A stretch of 64,000 nt of DNA from assembly GCA_038040445.1 (NCBI GenBank), contig JBBPIG010000005.1:197690-261689 (forward strand), in the 5' to 3' direction. The position numbers and the translations under genes are program-made. Of this stretch, positions 49,739 through 60,200 are shown piece after piece. Under the pieces are notes generated by a model. That model searched no databases, was not told where the DNA came from, and worked only from the letters and a program-made list of their open reading frames with translations. This DNA comes from Acidobacteriota bacterium (GTDB lineage: Bacteria > Acidobacteriota > Blastocatellia > UBA7656). The stretch's first letter is position 1. Each line of letters begins with the position of its first letter.

Positions 49739-50632
49739 ATGAGTGACATAGTTGCTGAACTAGAGCATCGCTACGCTGGTCGAAGAGGGCTGCCATCTTC
49801 CGAAGTAGCCGAGGCCTCAGTAATGCTCGATCTCTTTCAAGGCCTTGGTGTCCAATGTTTCTCTCTCACGTTCACTGACGACACTGGACGCAAGGTAGCT
49901 TTCAGGCGGAATAGGTCCGTTGAATCACTGCGCAGTGAATTGCCGTGTTTATTATTCACCTCCTGCCAGAAGCGGCTGAACGTGATTGTGCGGCCGATTG
50001 CTGCACGCCCTCTATCGCTCATACAGCTTGATGATCTGAGCGCTTCCCAGCTTGATCGAGTGCGCGCGTTCTCTTTTCTCGTACTGGAGACGAGTCCAGA
50101 GAACTTCCAAGCTTGGGTAGCCGTCACTGACGCCAGTCACCAGACGATCCGCAGAGTTAAGAAAGCAGCAGGAGCCGACCTCAACGCGAGCGGGGCGACT
50201 AGGCTCGCTGGATCATACAACTTCAAATCAAAATACGCGCCCAACTATCCGCGCGTGCGGCTTCACTCCATTGCACCTCTGCACGCTGTCACAGTCGGCG
50301 AGCTTGATCGCGCTGGCTTAGTCGCACCCGAGGAGCACACGCCTCGCGCGCCGCGCCATGCTCCCAGCTATCGGCGCAGACATCGGTTGCTGGTGTGGCC
50401 CAGCTACGCACGCTGTCTGGCTGATGCGCTTGGAGCAAAGAATCATGAGGGCAAAGACCGCAGCGCGGCAGATTTCAACTTCTGCCTCATCTCTATAGAT
50501 CGAGGCTGGTCTGTTGAAGCTACCGCAAACCAACTTATGGCTGAGAGCGAGAAGGCGAAGTCAACCGGATACAACTACGCGCTCTTCACTGCCAAGCGAG
50601 CTGCTTCCGTGGTTAGTAGCAACCGTCGTTGA
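49739..50632 (+). CDS. RepB-type DNA primase-like protein
   Basis: Starts at the ATG at 49739 (GGGAGCAAGAATC upstream); a frame 15 codons longer lacks a ribosome site. The 297 residues contain LETSPENFQAWVAVTD and RLAGSYNFKSKYAPNYPRVRL, patterns of the RepB_primase family found on IncQ-type and related mobile elements. The N-terminal 90 residues form the first half of the archaeo-eukaryotic-primase fold; a catalytic-site-like acidic motif is LTFTDDTG. It would prime replication after transfer. A helicase/initiator partner is not obvious here. Confidence 0.7.
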   Translation: MSDIVAELEHRYAGRRGLPSSEVAEASVMLDLFQGLGVQCFSLTFTDDTGRKVAFRRNRSVESLRSELPCLLFTSCQKRLNVIVRPIAARPLSLIQLDDLSASQLDRVRAFSFLVLETSPENFQAWVAVTDASHQTIRRVKKAAGADLNASGATRLAGSYNFKSKYAPNYPRVRLHSIAPLHAVTVGELDRAGLVAPEEHTPRAPRHAPSYRRRHRLLVWPSYARCLADALGAKNHEGKDRSAADFNFCLISIDRGWSVEATANQLMAESEKAKSTGYNYALFTAKRAASVVSSNRR

Positions 50633-50693
50633 ATACATCTCGCATCGCGACATTGTCGAAGATTGAGACTTTGAAGATTGGAGAAGGACTATC

Positions 50694-50900
50694 ATGAAAA
50701 GCTGGAGAGTAACCGCCACGTTCCCGGAGTTGCCGGCGGCTCACGCAGTACAGGAGGCGCGCGGTGAAGGTTCAAGTCTATCAGTTGCCATCAAGCGCGC
50801 ACTCGATGCGATTCTGCGCGAGCCTCACGTGAAAGGCCGTCGAATCTTGACGGTGAAACTTTTCGTGAGGGCTGAACAGCGTGACGACGAACTGCCGTGA
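50694..50900 (+). CDS. small hypothetical protein
   Basis: A 68-residue protein (MKSWRVTATFPELPAAHAV) with GGAGAAGG about 8 nt upstream of ATG. It has a beta-alpha-beta-like pattern (WRVTATF, long helix, ILTVKLFV) that suggests a compact ferredoxin-like fold. No family recognised. It lies between the primase and IetA-like genes on the same strand. Confidence 0.5.
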   Translation: MKSWRVTATFPELPAAHAVQEARGEGSSLSVAIKRALDAILREPHVKGRRILTVKLFVRAEQRDDELP

Positions 50901-51010
50901 GGTGCTAAGCGTGACCAACGCTGAACGGGAAAGTGTGTTTTACTTTGCGTAGCGAGTCGGCGTTACGATATATACTAATCCTCCTACAATGGTACTCGGG
51001 GGCTCGGCAC

Positions 51011-51991
51011 TTGGCTAGCAGGGAACAGATCAAAGCACTACTCAAGTCGCACATTGATGGCGACGATACACAATTCTTTGCAGTCGCTATGCAGGTCGCG
51101 GCGCACGAGGCGCAATTAGGGCACGGCAAAATAGCACAAGAGCTCCGTGAGATGATTGACGCGGCAAAGCTGAAACGAAAAGGTCACAGTGCGGGCCGAC
51201 CGGTTCCGATCGCTCAGCCACGCGGAGAACTTTCGAGCCTACTTTCAGTCTTCTATCCTAAATCGAGATCGGCCGATCTCATCGTTGATGCGCCAGTTCA
51301 CGCCCGGCTCAGTAGGTTAATAAAAGAGCACCGACACATCTCAAAACTACGTTCCCACGGACTAACGCCACGAAGGAAGCTTTTACTTGTGGGCCCACCC
51401 GGCACGGGGAAAACACTTTCAGCGAGTGTTATCGCGGGCGAGCTTGGACTGCCGCTTTTCGTAGTCCGACTGGATAGTCTGATCACGAAGTTCATGGGTG
51501 AGACCGCAGCGAAGCTTAGATTAGTTTTCGATTCGATCGCACAGGTTCGTGGGGTGTATTTGTTTGACGAATTTGATTCAATCGGGGCTCAGCGAGGAAT
51601 GGGTAACGAAGTTGGAGAGATAAGAAGAGTGCTCAATAGCTTCCTTCAGTTCATCGAGCACGATGAATCTGACAGTTTGATACTAGCAGCTACAAACCAC
51701 CCGGGCATCTTAGACTATGCGTTGTTCCGCCGCTTTGATGATGTCATCGAATACACACTGCCGGAGAAAGAGTTCATATTTAAGGCAATCAAATCAAAGG
51801 TCGCGTCGGTTAAGAAATCGAGAATGGACTGGGAGGCGCTGGCCAACGTAGCGAACGGAATGAGCTACGCTGACATAGCGCACGCTTGTGAAGAAGCGAT
51901 CAAGGGAATGATAATAGATGACCGACAAAAGCTGACGGAGCAAGACTTGTTGGACGCGTTGTCGCAGCGAAAGTCCATCCAGCGTAGTTAG
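51011..51991 (+). CDS. ietA: IetA-like AAA+ ATPase of an IetAS defence pair
   Basis: The likely start is a TTG at 51011 (LASREQIKALLKSHIDGDD), because the conserved N-terminus of such ATPases begins there; an upstream ATG at 50933 adds 26 residues of hydrophobic, unrelated sequence. The 326-residue product has a P-loop, GPPGTGKT (128-135), and a Walker B, LFDEFDS, with Asp186 and Glu187. The sensor/arginine region is LAATNHPGILDYALFRRFD. With the S8 protease that starts 21 nt downstream it matches the ietAS antiphage arrangement reported from large-scale defence screens. The ATPase is expected to sense or regulate the protease. Confidence 0.78.
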   Translation: MASREQIKALLKSHIDGDDTQFFAVAMQVAAHEAQLGHGKIAQELREMIDAAKLKRKGHSAGRPVPIAQPRGELSSLLSVFYPKSRSADLIVDAPVHARLSRLIKEHRHISKLRSHGLTPRRKLLLVGPPGTGKTLSASVIAGELGLPLFVVRLDSLITKFMGETAAKLRLVFDSIAQVRGVYLFDEFDSIGAQRGMGNEVGEIRRVLNSFLQFIEHDESDSLILAATNHPGILDYALFRRFDDVIEYTLPEKEFIFKAIKSKVASVKKSRMDWEALANVANGMSYADIAHACEEAIKGMIIDDRQKLTEQDLLDALSQRKSIQRS

Positions 51992-52011
51992 CCGATCCAC
52001 AATCATCCGAA

Positions 52012-54495
52012 ATGGCAGACGGCAATCTCGAGAAACTCCCGCACCTCCTCGTGACTGGCACGGGCCAGGCGGAATCGTATGTTAAACCACCAGGAGGAGG
52101 CGGCGGAGAATTTGCTCTTCCGCATCGGAACAGAAAACAACACGGCAGAGGCCTTCTGGCTCAGCTCAAGCAAGTGCAACAGGCGGCTGAGGCCCTGGCT
52201 GATGAGCAGCGTGCTTTTGGCGTTGACGCGGGCAACGGCATCGTCATTCAGTTCGAAAGCGAACCGGACTACGAACTCGCGATCAAGAGCCTTGAATTCT
52301 TTCCGTCGGGAATAGAACTCCTCGCGGTGAGGCGACTCGATGATAGAGTTATCGCGACTGTCTTTGTTCCAGAAGGAAAGATGTCTCGCTTCATCAACGC
52401 AGTCACCGCATATCTCGAACAGCAAACCCAGTCCGGCAGCCCCAAGAACCAAAAGCTCGTCGAGAGCATTTCCGAGATTCGCAGAGCCGTGCTGGACGCT
52501 TTATGGACAGATGACGGCGCCCCGCCAGCTGAGGATGAAGCAATATTTTGGGAGGTCTGGTTAAGGGTGGGGTCCGAGCGGGAAGCGTTTGTGGAAAGGT
52601 TCAAACAGCACGCTCAAGACTTGGGGCTTGACATTGGCGACGAGCAACTCAACTTTCCTGATAGGACGGTTGTGATCGCCCGAGGAACCAGAGCACAAAT
52701 GAGTCAGTCAGTCGATCTGCTTAACTGCGTTGCTGAACTCCGAAAGGCGAAGCAGACCGCGGCCTTTTTCACATCCATGACAGCGGCTGAACAGTTTGAG
52801 TGGATTGAGGAGGCGTTAGCTCGCATCAGGCAAGCACCTGCAAATAGTCCGGCAGTCTGCATACTCGATACTGGCGTAAACAATGCGCATCCGTTGCTTA
52901 ACGGCTCTCTCGCTGATGCCGACATGCACACCTACGATCCCGATTGGAATGTGGCCGACCATCACGGACACGGAACAGAGATGGCGGGTCTGGCCCTGTA
53001 CGCTGATCTGACAGACCTCCTGGGCTCTCCTGACGCGTCGGAGCTAAGCCATATTCTTGAATCGGTCAAGATTCTTCCTCCTGAAGGCGAGAACCCCCCA
53101 AAGCTGTACGGCAAGATTACCGCTGAAGCTATGGCTCGGGCTGAGATCGAAGCGCCAGATCGTAAACGTGTCTTTTCGATGTCCGTGACGACAACCGACT
53201 TTCGCGACCGGGGACAACCCTCAGCGTGGTCGGCTGCGCTTGACGCTTTGAGTTCCGGTGCCGAGGAACAAGGCGAACATCGCAGGCTGATCTTTGTTTC
53301 CGCAGGCAACACTGACCCGAATGGCCGCCACTTGTATCCAGACTCGAACCAAACCGACGGAATTCACGATCCCGGTCAATCCTGGAATGCGATCACCGTG
53401 GGCGCATCTACTGATAAGACGAACATCGACACTGATACTTATCCCGACTGGACGCCGGTTGCTCCTGAGGGCGATCTGAGTCCCTCTAGTTCCACTTCTC
53501 TGGTTTTTGGCCGCCCCTGGCCTATCAAGCCAGATGTCGTTCTGGAAGGTGGCAACATGGCTATCAATCCTGGAACTGGATTGGCAGACTACGTTGATAG
53601 TTTGCAGTTGCTATCCACTAACTGGCAGTTCGCTACAAGAGCCCCGCTCGTGGTTACTGGAGACACCAGCGCGGCCACTGCGATGGCGGCTCGAATGGGT
53701 GCGATGTTGCAAGCCGCATATCCGCAGTTCTGGCCGGAGACGATACGCGCTCTGCTTGTGCACTTCGCCGAATGGACAAATGCGATGAAGGAGCGATTTG
53801 TCCCATTGAACACACGCAGTGCAACTATCAGGTTGCTTCGCTATTGTGGTTTCGGAGTGCCCAACCTGGAGAGGGCAATGTGGAGCGCGAGAAACTCGCT
53901 AACTCTCATCGCCCAGGAGTCGATTCAGCCGTTTGATAAGGCCGGCCCGAAGGTAAGCACCCACGAGATGAGCCTGCATAGTATCCCGTGGCCAGTTGAC
54001 GTGCTCGAAGGACTTGGTGAAGTGCCCGTCGAGATGCGAGTCACGCTTTCGTATTTCATTGAGCCAAACCCCGCTCGGCGTGGATGGATCAGGAAACACA
54101 GGTATGCGTCGCACGGGCTTCGCTTTGATGTGAAGACGCCTCTCGAAAGCCTCGACGAGTTCAGACAACGAATCAACAAGGCCGCACGGGACGAGGAATT
54201 CGATAGAGCATCATCCAGCGACTCGGCCCGGTGGCTCCTCGGTCCCGACCTTCGGTCGCTCGGTTCCTTGCACTCCGACCGTTGGACAGGTACAGCGGCC
54301 GAGCTGGCTCAGCGTGGAATCATTGGTATTTATCCCGTAAGTGGCTGGTGGCGCGAGCGTCATCAACTTGGGAGGTGGAATAAACGCGCGCGTTATGCGC
54401 TCGTTGTTACCATTGAAACGCCAGAGGTTGACGTTGATGTGTACACCCCGGTCGTGAACATGATTGCGGCTCAAATCCCAACCGAAATTCAGTAG
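52012..54495 (+). CDS. ietS: IetS-like subtilisin (S8) protease of an IetAS defence pair
   Basis: This 827-residue protein has an intact catalytic triad: Asp286 in ILDTGVN, His320 in HGHGTEMAGLAL and Ser553 in GDTSAATAMA. The N-terminal 275 residues form a helical/beta domain without a signal peptide, so the enzyme is cytoplasmic, unlike most subtilases. The C-terminal part (from about 620) is an unassigned domain. Downstream of an AAA+ ATPase gene it matches the two-gene IetAS plan. Protease activation on phage infection is the presumed role; the target is unknown. Confidence 0.83.
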   Translation: MADGNLEKLPHLLVTGTGQAESYVKPPGGGGGEFALPHRNRKQHGRGLLAQLKQVQQAAEALADEQRAFGVDAGNGIVIQFESEPDYELAIKSLEFFPSGIELLAVRRLDDRVIATVFVPEGKMSRFINAVTAYLEQQTQSGSPKNQKLVESISEIRRAVLDALWTDDGAPPAEDEAIFWEVWLRVGSEREAFVERFKQHAQDLGLDIGDEQLNFPDRTVVIARGTRAQMSQSVDLLNCVAELRKAKQTAAFFTSMTAAEQFEWIEEALARIRQAPANSPAVCILDTGVNNAHPLLNGSLADADMHTYDPDWNVADHHGHGTEMAGLALYADLTDLLGSPDASELSHILESVKILPPEGENPPKLYGKITAEAMARAEIEAPDRKRVFSMSVTTTDFRDRGQPSAWSAALDALSSGAEEQGEHRRLIFVSAGNTDPNGRHLYPDSNQTDGIHDPGQSWNAITVGASTDKTNIDTDTYPDWTPVAPEGDLSPSSSTSLVFGRPWPIKPDVVLEGGNMAINPGTGLADYVDSLQLLSTNWQFATRAPLVVTGDTSAATAMAARMGAMLQAAYPQFWPETIRALLVHFAEWTNAMKERFVPLNTRSATIRLLRYCGFGVPNLERAMWSARNSLTLIAQESIQPFDKAGPKVSTHEMSLHSIPWPVDVLEGLGEVPVEMRVTLSYFIEPNPARRGWIRKHRYASHGLRFDVKTPLESLDEFRQRINKAARDEEFDRASSSDSARWLLGPDLRSLGSLHSDRWTGTAAELAQRGIIGIYPVSGWWRERHQLGRWNKRARYALVVTIETPEVDVDVYTPVVNMIAAQIPTEIQ

Positions 54496-54841
54496 TCAAT
54501 TCATGTGGAATGGCCGATTTTGACTCGCATCTGAATTACGTCGCTGCGGCTGACGGTCGGCAGGGTGCCGAGCGGCCATGAACCTACCAGGCCGGAAAGA
54601 CAGCAGGGAGTGTAGCCCATGCAGCTTTGGCATTGACCGTTTGTACAACAACCAAATATAGGTCTCCCGGCGTCTGAGGTGCATGTCCTAGCTAGGAGGC
54701 GCACCGCCTTTTCTGAATCCGAAATTCAACGGTGGAACTAGTTCGTAACAAATACAAATCGCGAGATGTTCCACAGACATGAGGACAGCCAGTCGCTCGC
54801 GCGAAGGACGGAGAATATGGATCCTGAAGCTACCCTCTGGC
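54496..54841. other. convergent spacer between ietS and the HerA-like gene
   Basis: About 346 nt between stop codons of opposite-strand genes. Short frames on both strands show no features. I see no T-run terminator hairpin; ATGGCCG and CGGCCAT are present but about 60 nt apart. Nothing else supported. Confidence 0.5.
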
Positions 54842-57136
54842 CTATGTCTCCGCCTCTTCAGTCTGCGAACCTTCTTTGACGCCTTCCGTGATGTCAACAC
54901 TTACACTGGGAACGTTTCCGGGATCGCTTTCGGCGCGCACTCCGTCCGCATTAGCTGCTCCCTTTCCTCGGAACACGCTTAGGAAGTCTTTGCGGTCATT
55001 TAAGCGTATTAGCACAGGGTTGCTGCAAGAGGAAGCACGTCCGAAAGCCACTGCGTGTCTATCCTCTAGCGTTGATAGAACGCCTGCGTATTCCTCACCT
55101 ACGTAGTTCTTCAGGAAGTCCATTCCTGTAGCATCGAACACTCGAAGGGCAAAAACCGTGTTGCACTGGTTCAGGATTGATTTGGTTACGTTCGCGGTTC
55201 TTTGTGTTACGACAAGGCAGCCAAGGCCATACTTACGGCCTTGCAAAATGGCTTTTGCCGTTCCGTTTGTTGCAACCTTATCTCCCTCGCTCGCAACTGA
55301 GTTCCACTCTGGAATCAGAGAATGCGCTTCTTCAAGAACAAGGCAGCATTTCGCCACGTCAGTCATCCCTTGCGCTTGTAACACCTCAAGAGCGGATTCG
55401 GCAAAGATCCGGGTGATTTCGGTCGGCGTCAACGATGCCATTGAAGCGTTATCTTTGAAGGGTCTGCTGTCCTGGCGCCATACCTCGAACTCCGTTGGGT
55501 TGAACATAAGTAGTCTACATGCCTCATTCTCTTTGAGGAATCCCTTCAGAACAGTCCTTACTGCGAGTGAGAAAGTATTGATGCTTCCACCCTCCTCTAC
55601 ATTTTGGTTCACCAACGTTTTTCCTGCGGCACCAATCGCCTGAAGCTTCTCGATTGCCGGTCGCCTTGCATCAGCATCATAATAAGGACTCAGCTCTTTG
55701 GCGTATTGGTTCGTCAGATCAAGACAGATTACCTTCACTCCAGCGTCAATCATTCGCTCTACCAATTCCAGAGCGAGGAATGATTTACCGGCGCCGAGAA
55801 TGCCTAAGATGGCAGCATTGTGCGTGACGAGCGAGTGCACATCAACACTAACTGGATAGGAGGTTCCGGGGAAATGGCCGATCGCTGACCTGTCGGCGTC
55901 CGGTGACTCTGGCTCAACAAGGAACACTGGCGCATTCGGTTGTGGGATCCATCTGACAGCTTCAAAGCGCCGCAGTTCATCACGCCAGCGACCTATCTTC
56001 TTAGCCTCGCCACGTACGTATCCCCTCTTGTTCTTCTGCTGAACGATTTCCTCCCTTGTTAAACCATTGATGATTTGATAGAGCACCTTATTAGGGCCGA
56101 TGTTCACTTCGACAAGACGGCCCTCTTCGAGATCGAGGTCTGTACGTACAAGCTCCACTCTGAGACGCGAGATATCCGTATCCTGCGTGACAAGTCCAAC
56201 CAACCGATCCTTGCCAGTCCAGGCCCCATCAGTAATTTGGCGTCTTGAAGAGTCGGCTAGGTCAATTTGCGTAGCCAGGCCTTTTGATTCATCGCTGACT
56301 GAGCTAGATCGTTGGATGAGGTCTCGTACAGGCGCGGGTATAGGGAGATGGAAGGCCCTAATCCACGCGCCTTCAGCAAACCCAACTTGGTCGAGTATCA
56401 TAGCCAAGCCCGGCTCGCCAGAATCGCCACGTACGACTACAAGGTCCCCGAAGACGACCGAGCTATCGATTTGCTGACGAATTAGGACGACACTCGGGAT
56501 TTGATGTCCGACAACCTCACCAACCTCTTGGGCAGCAGGTCCGTTTCTCCACAATCTCCACAGTCGCTTGAGGAGAATGCTAAGCGCTTCCAAGGGCTGG
56601 ATCGTGACGATTACCGCCCAAGCTAAACCGATGATGAGGTACTCGCGGGGCACGTCTCGGTGAAATGTGACTAGGGCAAAAAGGAAGACCGCCGAGAAGA
56701 CGGCCTTCGGGCCGCCTATTGCGTCCGCCACCAGCCTCAGCGACTCTGACGACTTCTTTAGTGAACTGCGCGAAGAGTCTTTGAGTGCTATCGAGAGCAC
56801 GCTCGCGACGAGTACCACACCAATGTAGCAAGTCGCGGTTAACCATAGAGATCGATCAAAGCTGGTGTACTGGTGCTGGGACGGGAGGTTGACTGCTAAC
56901 AAACCTATGCCCGCAGCTACTGCGTACGATATGGCATCTGCTGGCTTATGGTAGAAAGGCGTCACTAAGAGGTTGCCAAGCAACAGTGCTGCGATCCCTG
57001 AGTAGAACCATAAGCCTTTCTCCGTAGACGGTGGCAGCCAAGAACCAAGAGCCACCTTTGATGCAAAGAACAAAGCGGCCAGATAGAGAATCAAAATCAG
57101 CAGTCGAATGGGTTGGCTCGGCGTAGTAGTTGCCAA
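54842..57136 (-). CDS. membrane-anchored HerA/FtsK-like ATPase
   Basis: Initiates at TTG (57136) with GGAGG 9 nt upstream. The 764-residue product has about five membrane helices in residues 8-190 and a HerA-type beta-barrel region (about 200-410). The ATPase has GILGAGKS (P-loop, G448-S452), LVLEEAHSL (Walker B), and a motif-III-like VVTQRTAN. HerA-like ATPases translocate DNA, often with nucleases. Membrane anchoring is unusual for HerA and resembles VirD4/FtsK topology. It is the last gene of the minus-strand HEPN-DUF1156-DUF499 operon, 78 nt after DUF499. Confidence 0.78.
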   Translation of the reverse strand: MATTTPSQPIRLLILILYLAALFFASKVALGSWLPPSTEKGLWFYSGIAALLLGNLLVTPFYHKPADAISYAVAAGIGLLAVNLPSQHQYTSFDRSLWLTATCYIGVVLVASVLSIALKDSSRSSLKKSSESLRLVADAIGGPKAVFSAVFLFALVTFHRDVPREYLIIGLAWAVIVTIQPLEALSILLKRLWRLWRNGPAAQEVGEVVGHQIPSVVLIRQQIDSSVVFGDLVVVRGDSGEPGLAMILDQVGFAEGAWIRAFHLPIPAPVRDLIQRSSSVSDESKGLATQIDLADSSRRQITDGAWTGKDRLVGLVTQDTDISRLRVELVRTDLDLEEGRLVEVNIGPNKVLYQIINGLTREEIVQQKNKRGYVRGEAKKIGRWRDELRRFEAVRWIPQPNAPVFLVEPESPDADRSAIGHFPGTSYPVSVDVHSLVTHNAAILGILGAGKSFLALELVERMIDAGVKVICLDLTNQYAKELSPYYDADARRPAIEKLQAIGAAGKTLVNQNVEEGGSINTFSLAVRTVLKGFLKENEACRLLMFNPTEFEVWRQDSRPFKDNASMASLTPTEITRIFAESALEVLQAQGMTDVAKCCLVLEEAHSLIPEWNSVASEGDKVATNGTAKAILQGRKYGLGCLVVTQRTANVTKSILNQCNTVFALRVFDATGMDFLKNYVGEEYAGVLSTLEDRHAVAFGRASSCSNPVLIRLNDRKDFLSVFRGKGAANADGVRAESDPGNVPSVSVDITEGVKEGSQTEEAET

Positions 57137-57214
57137 CGCTATAATCCTCCTCTTCTGCAGCCGCTAACAGCCTTGAGCTCCGGTCGACAAGTCCGCAATT
57201 CGGTTAGGTAGAAG

Positions 57215-60200
57215 TCACTCACTCTCGAAGCCGTGACTCGTGAACTTGAGCGTCCGGCTGTTCTCAGTGACCGTTCTTACGACGTTCTCGGGCGCGCCGC
57301 CGGGGATCGCCGCTTCGATCTCAAGAGTCACCGCGACGTTGGCTCCGACCAAGCCAGCCAGATGAGCAATAACCTCGTCGGCGATACGGCTCGCGTCGCG
57401 GCCCACGCGGGTGGGTTCGAGGGTAACCGTCCCGTGAAAACGCCTTGGTCTGGGCGCGGGTTCGGGCGTCGTGGTGCCCCCCTTTTCGGTTGCCGAATCG
57501 CCGCCAGTTGGCCCGCTTGCCTTGCCAGGCCCAGCGTCTCCACCCGTCACAACCGCAGCGCCCGGAGCGGGTTGAATCTCGGCTTCCTGTTGCTTCTGGG
57601 CAACGTCAAATCGCACCAGCAGCCCCGACACTTGGTCATCCGAAATGCTGACGTGCTGTCCCCCGCGCAATCCGCGATAGCGCCCGGCCTCTTCGTCGTA
57701 GCTGTCAGCGTACGCAAACCCGTCCTGCTGCCAGGTCAGCAGCGAGACGCCGCTACGGATTGATTCGAGCAACACCATTGGCCCTTTGAGTCGAGGCAGG
57801 TATAGATAGCTCGCGAAGTCCTCGATGAGCTGTTTAATTCCGACGTGCTTACCGCGCCAGAGCGGCACGCCATTCAACTCCATCCTCAGCCGCGAGGGCG
57901 CGAAACCAGTGATAAGCATCTCATCGCTCTTCAGCTTCTTGCTGGCACGAACCGCGAGGGCGTCCTGACCAGAGAGCCTGAAGCTCTGCCACTCCACCAC
58001 AGCCTGCGGCGAGGTCTGCACTGGCACTAGCAGCCATTGGTACGCTTCTGGGATGCGCGCCGTAACCGCGCCATCGGCGGATGCCTTCTGCGTCTCAGCT
58101 TGCTTCACTTGTTGCGGGTCGAGATTGAGTTGCTCCTTCTCGGCCAGCACTGACTCCCACGCGAGGTAACGTCGCGCGGCCTCGTCGAGGTCCTGCAGCC
58201 GAGTCTTGTCAACGGCGAGAAAGACGAGCGTGTTGCGGTAGAGGCGAGGCGTGTTGCCACGCGCTTCGAGGATCGCCTTCGCGGCGGCCTCCGCTGCGCT
58301 CGCTGGCTCCTTGGTGTAGGGATGGTCGGTGCCGAGCACGACCAGCCGCGCGTCGAGATCGTCTGGCACGTCTTGGCCAGACTGTGGCATTGGATGGATG
58401 CGGCTGAAGTCACCCGTCCGGCGCAGGTCGGCGCGCAGGCGTTCGTCCAGCTCGTGCACGACCTTGTCGGGATCACGCTTGAGTTGATCGGCACGGTCCT
58501 CCGCCAGCTTGGTCACAGTTGGCTGTGTCGAGTACCAGTAGCGTGGACCGTCCTGGTAGAGATAAGTCGCTGCTGCGGCCAACCGCCGCAGCGCATCCCC
58601 AAAGACGGCCGGTGACTCGCCCGGCATCACGCAACCGAGCTTGACCCGTCGATCTTCAAGTCCTCGATGGGCCGCTTGGGTGAGGGGCGCAGAACCCATG
58701 TAGATTGCACGCGCCACGCGCCGGCACGCCGAGAACTTGCCAAGGTTGGGCACCTCGCTGTCGAGCCTCAGTGGGAGCGAGCTCGGACCGTCCACGTCCT
58801 TCTCGATCACCGGCACCCAGTTGTCTGAGAGGTAGCGCGTCAGCTCAAACTGCACTCGCGGGTCGTCAATCGAGATGTTCGCCGGCAGGATGAGCGGGTT
58901 CTTGTCTCCCTTTTCCCAAAGGCTATGGATAACTGCAGCCATCAATCGCAACACGCCGCGAGTGCGCTGAAACTTCACCAGCGTCGACCAGTCGTTGTAG
59001 AGCCTATCGAAAATTTCCGGGTGGATTGGATACGCAGCCTTTATTCTTTTCTCGTAGTCAGAATCCCGACATTCGGGCGGGAACTCTGCCTGTTGCGTCC
59101 GGTAGAAATCGGCAAATCCGCGCGCCACCACGTCCCGGTCCTTGAACTGGGCAGGCTCGGACATCGGCTCAAACAGTCGCCGCCGCACGATCTCGAAGCC
59201 CTCTTCGGCGCTGGCCGGTCGCCACGAGGACTCGACTCGGCCTACCACATTGCGCAGACGATCAAGCGCCTCACGACCCCGTTGGCCGCCCACCTCCACA
59301 TCATCGGCTTGTGTGTGCGGCGAGCCGCCAGTATCCGAGGCCGGAAGACTGATCACCAACAGACAGTTCTTTGCGAGCTTCGCCGACTCGGTCAGTACCT
59401 GCGCGAAGGTGAACTGCGTCTCGAAGCCGCCCGCTGGCAAGTCGCTCTGGTCGTGGAGCTGCCGCGCGTAAGCAACCCACTCGTCGATCAGAATCATGCA
59501 CGGGCCGTATTCCACGAAGAGTTCGCGTAGCACGTCGCCGGGGCTCGTAGCCTTCTCGTCGTCAGCCTTGATCCGGGCAAACGCCTTCTTGCCGCCGAGC
59601 TGGTAGGCGAGTTCTCCCCAAAGCGTTCGCACGACCGTGCCGTCAGGTTTCTTAGATGGGCTGCCAGCCGAGATCTTGTTCCCGACCAGCACCACACGAC
59701 GAACGGTAGGCAGTGACTTAGCTTCCGCTTGCTGCATCACTACGTCGATGCCTGCTAGCTCCGCGGGCGCGATGCCGGAGAACAGGTGATAGAGCGCCAG
59801 CATTGAGTGCGTCTTACCGCCACCGAAGTTGGTCTGGAGCTGCACCACCGGATCGCCGCCCTTCCCGGCGAGCCGCCGCACTGCGCCGACCAGCATCCCC
59901 TTGAGGCTCTCGGTGAGATAGGTGCGTCGGAAGAACTCGACGGGGTTCTTGTACTCGTCCGTCCCCTGGCCGAGATGCACCTGCCACAGATCGGCGGCGA
60001 ACTCGGCCTGCTGATATTGGCCGCTTGCCACATCCTTGTGCGGTGTCACCACCTCGCGCCACGGTTTGAGGCCGCCTACCGCCGCGCTCTCGATGGCCGT
60101 GCCGGCGCTCTTGCGCTTTTCGCCGCGCACCTGCTCGTCAAACCGCAGGCGCAGCAGCTCCGTCTTCATCTTCTCGATCTCATCGGCCTGAGATGCAGAA

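Noticed and set aside
54496-54704. Two overlapping minus-strand frames of 62 and 67 codons
   Set aside because: They overlap each other in different frames with no start support; the region is treated as convergent spacer.
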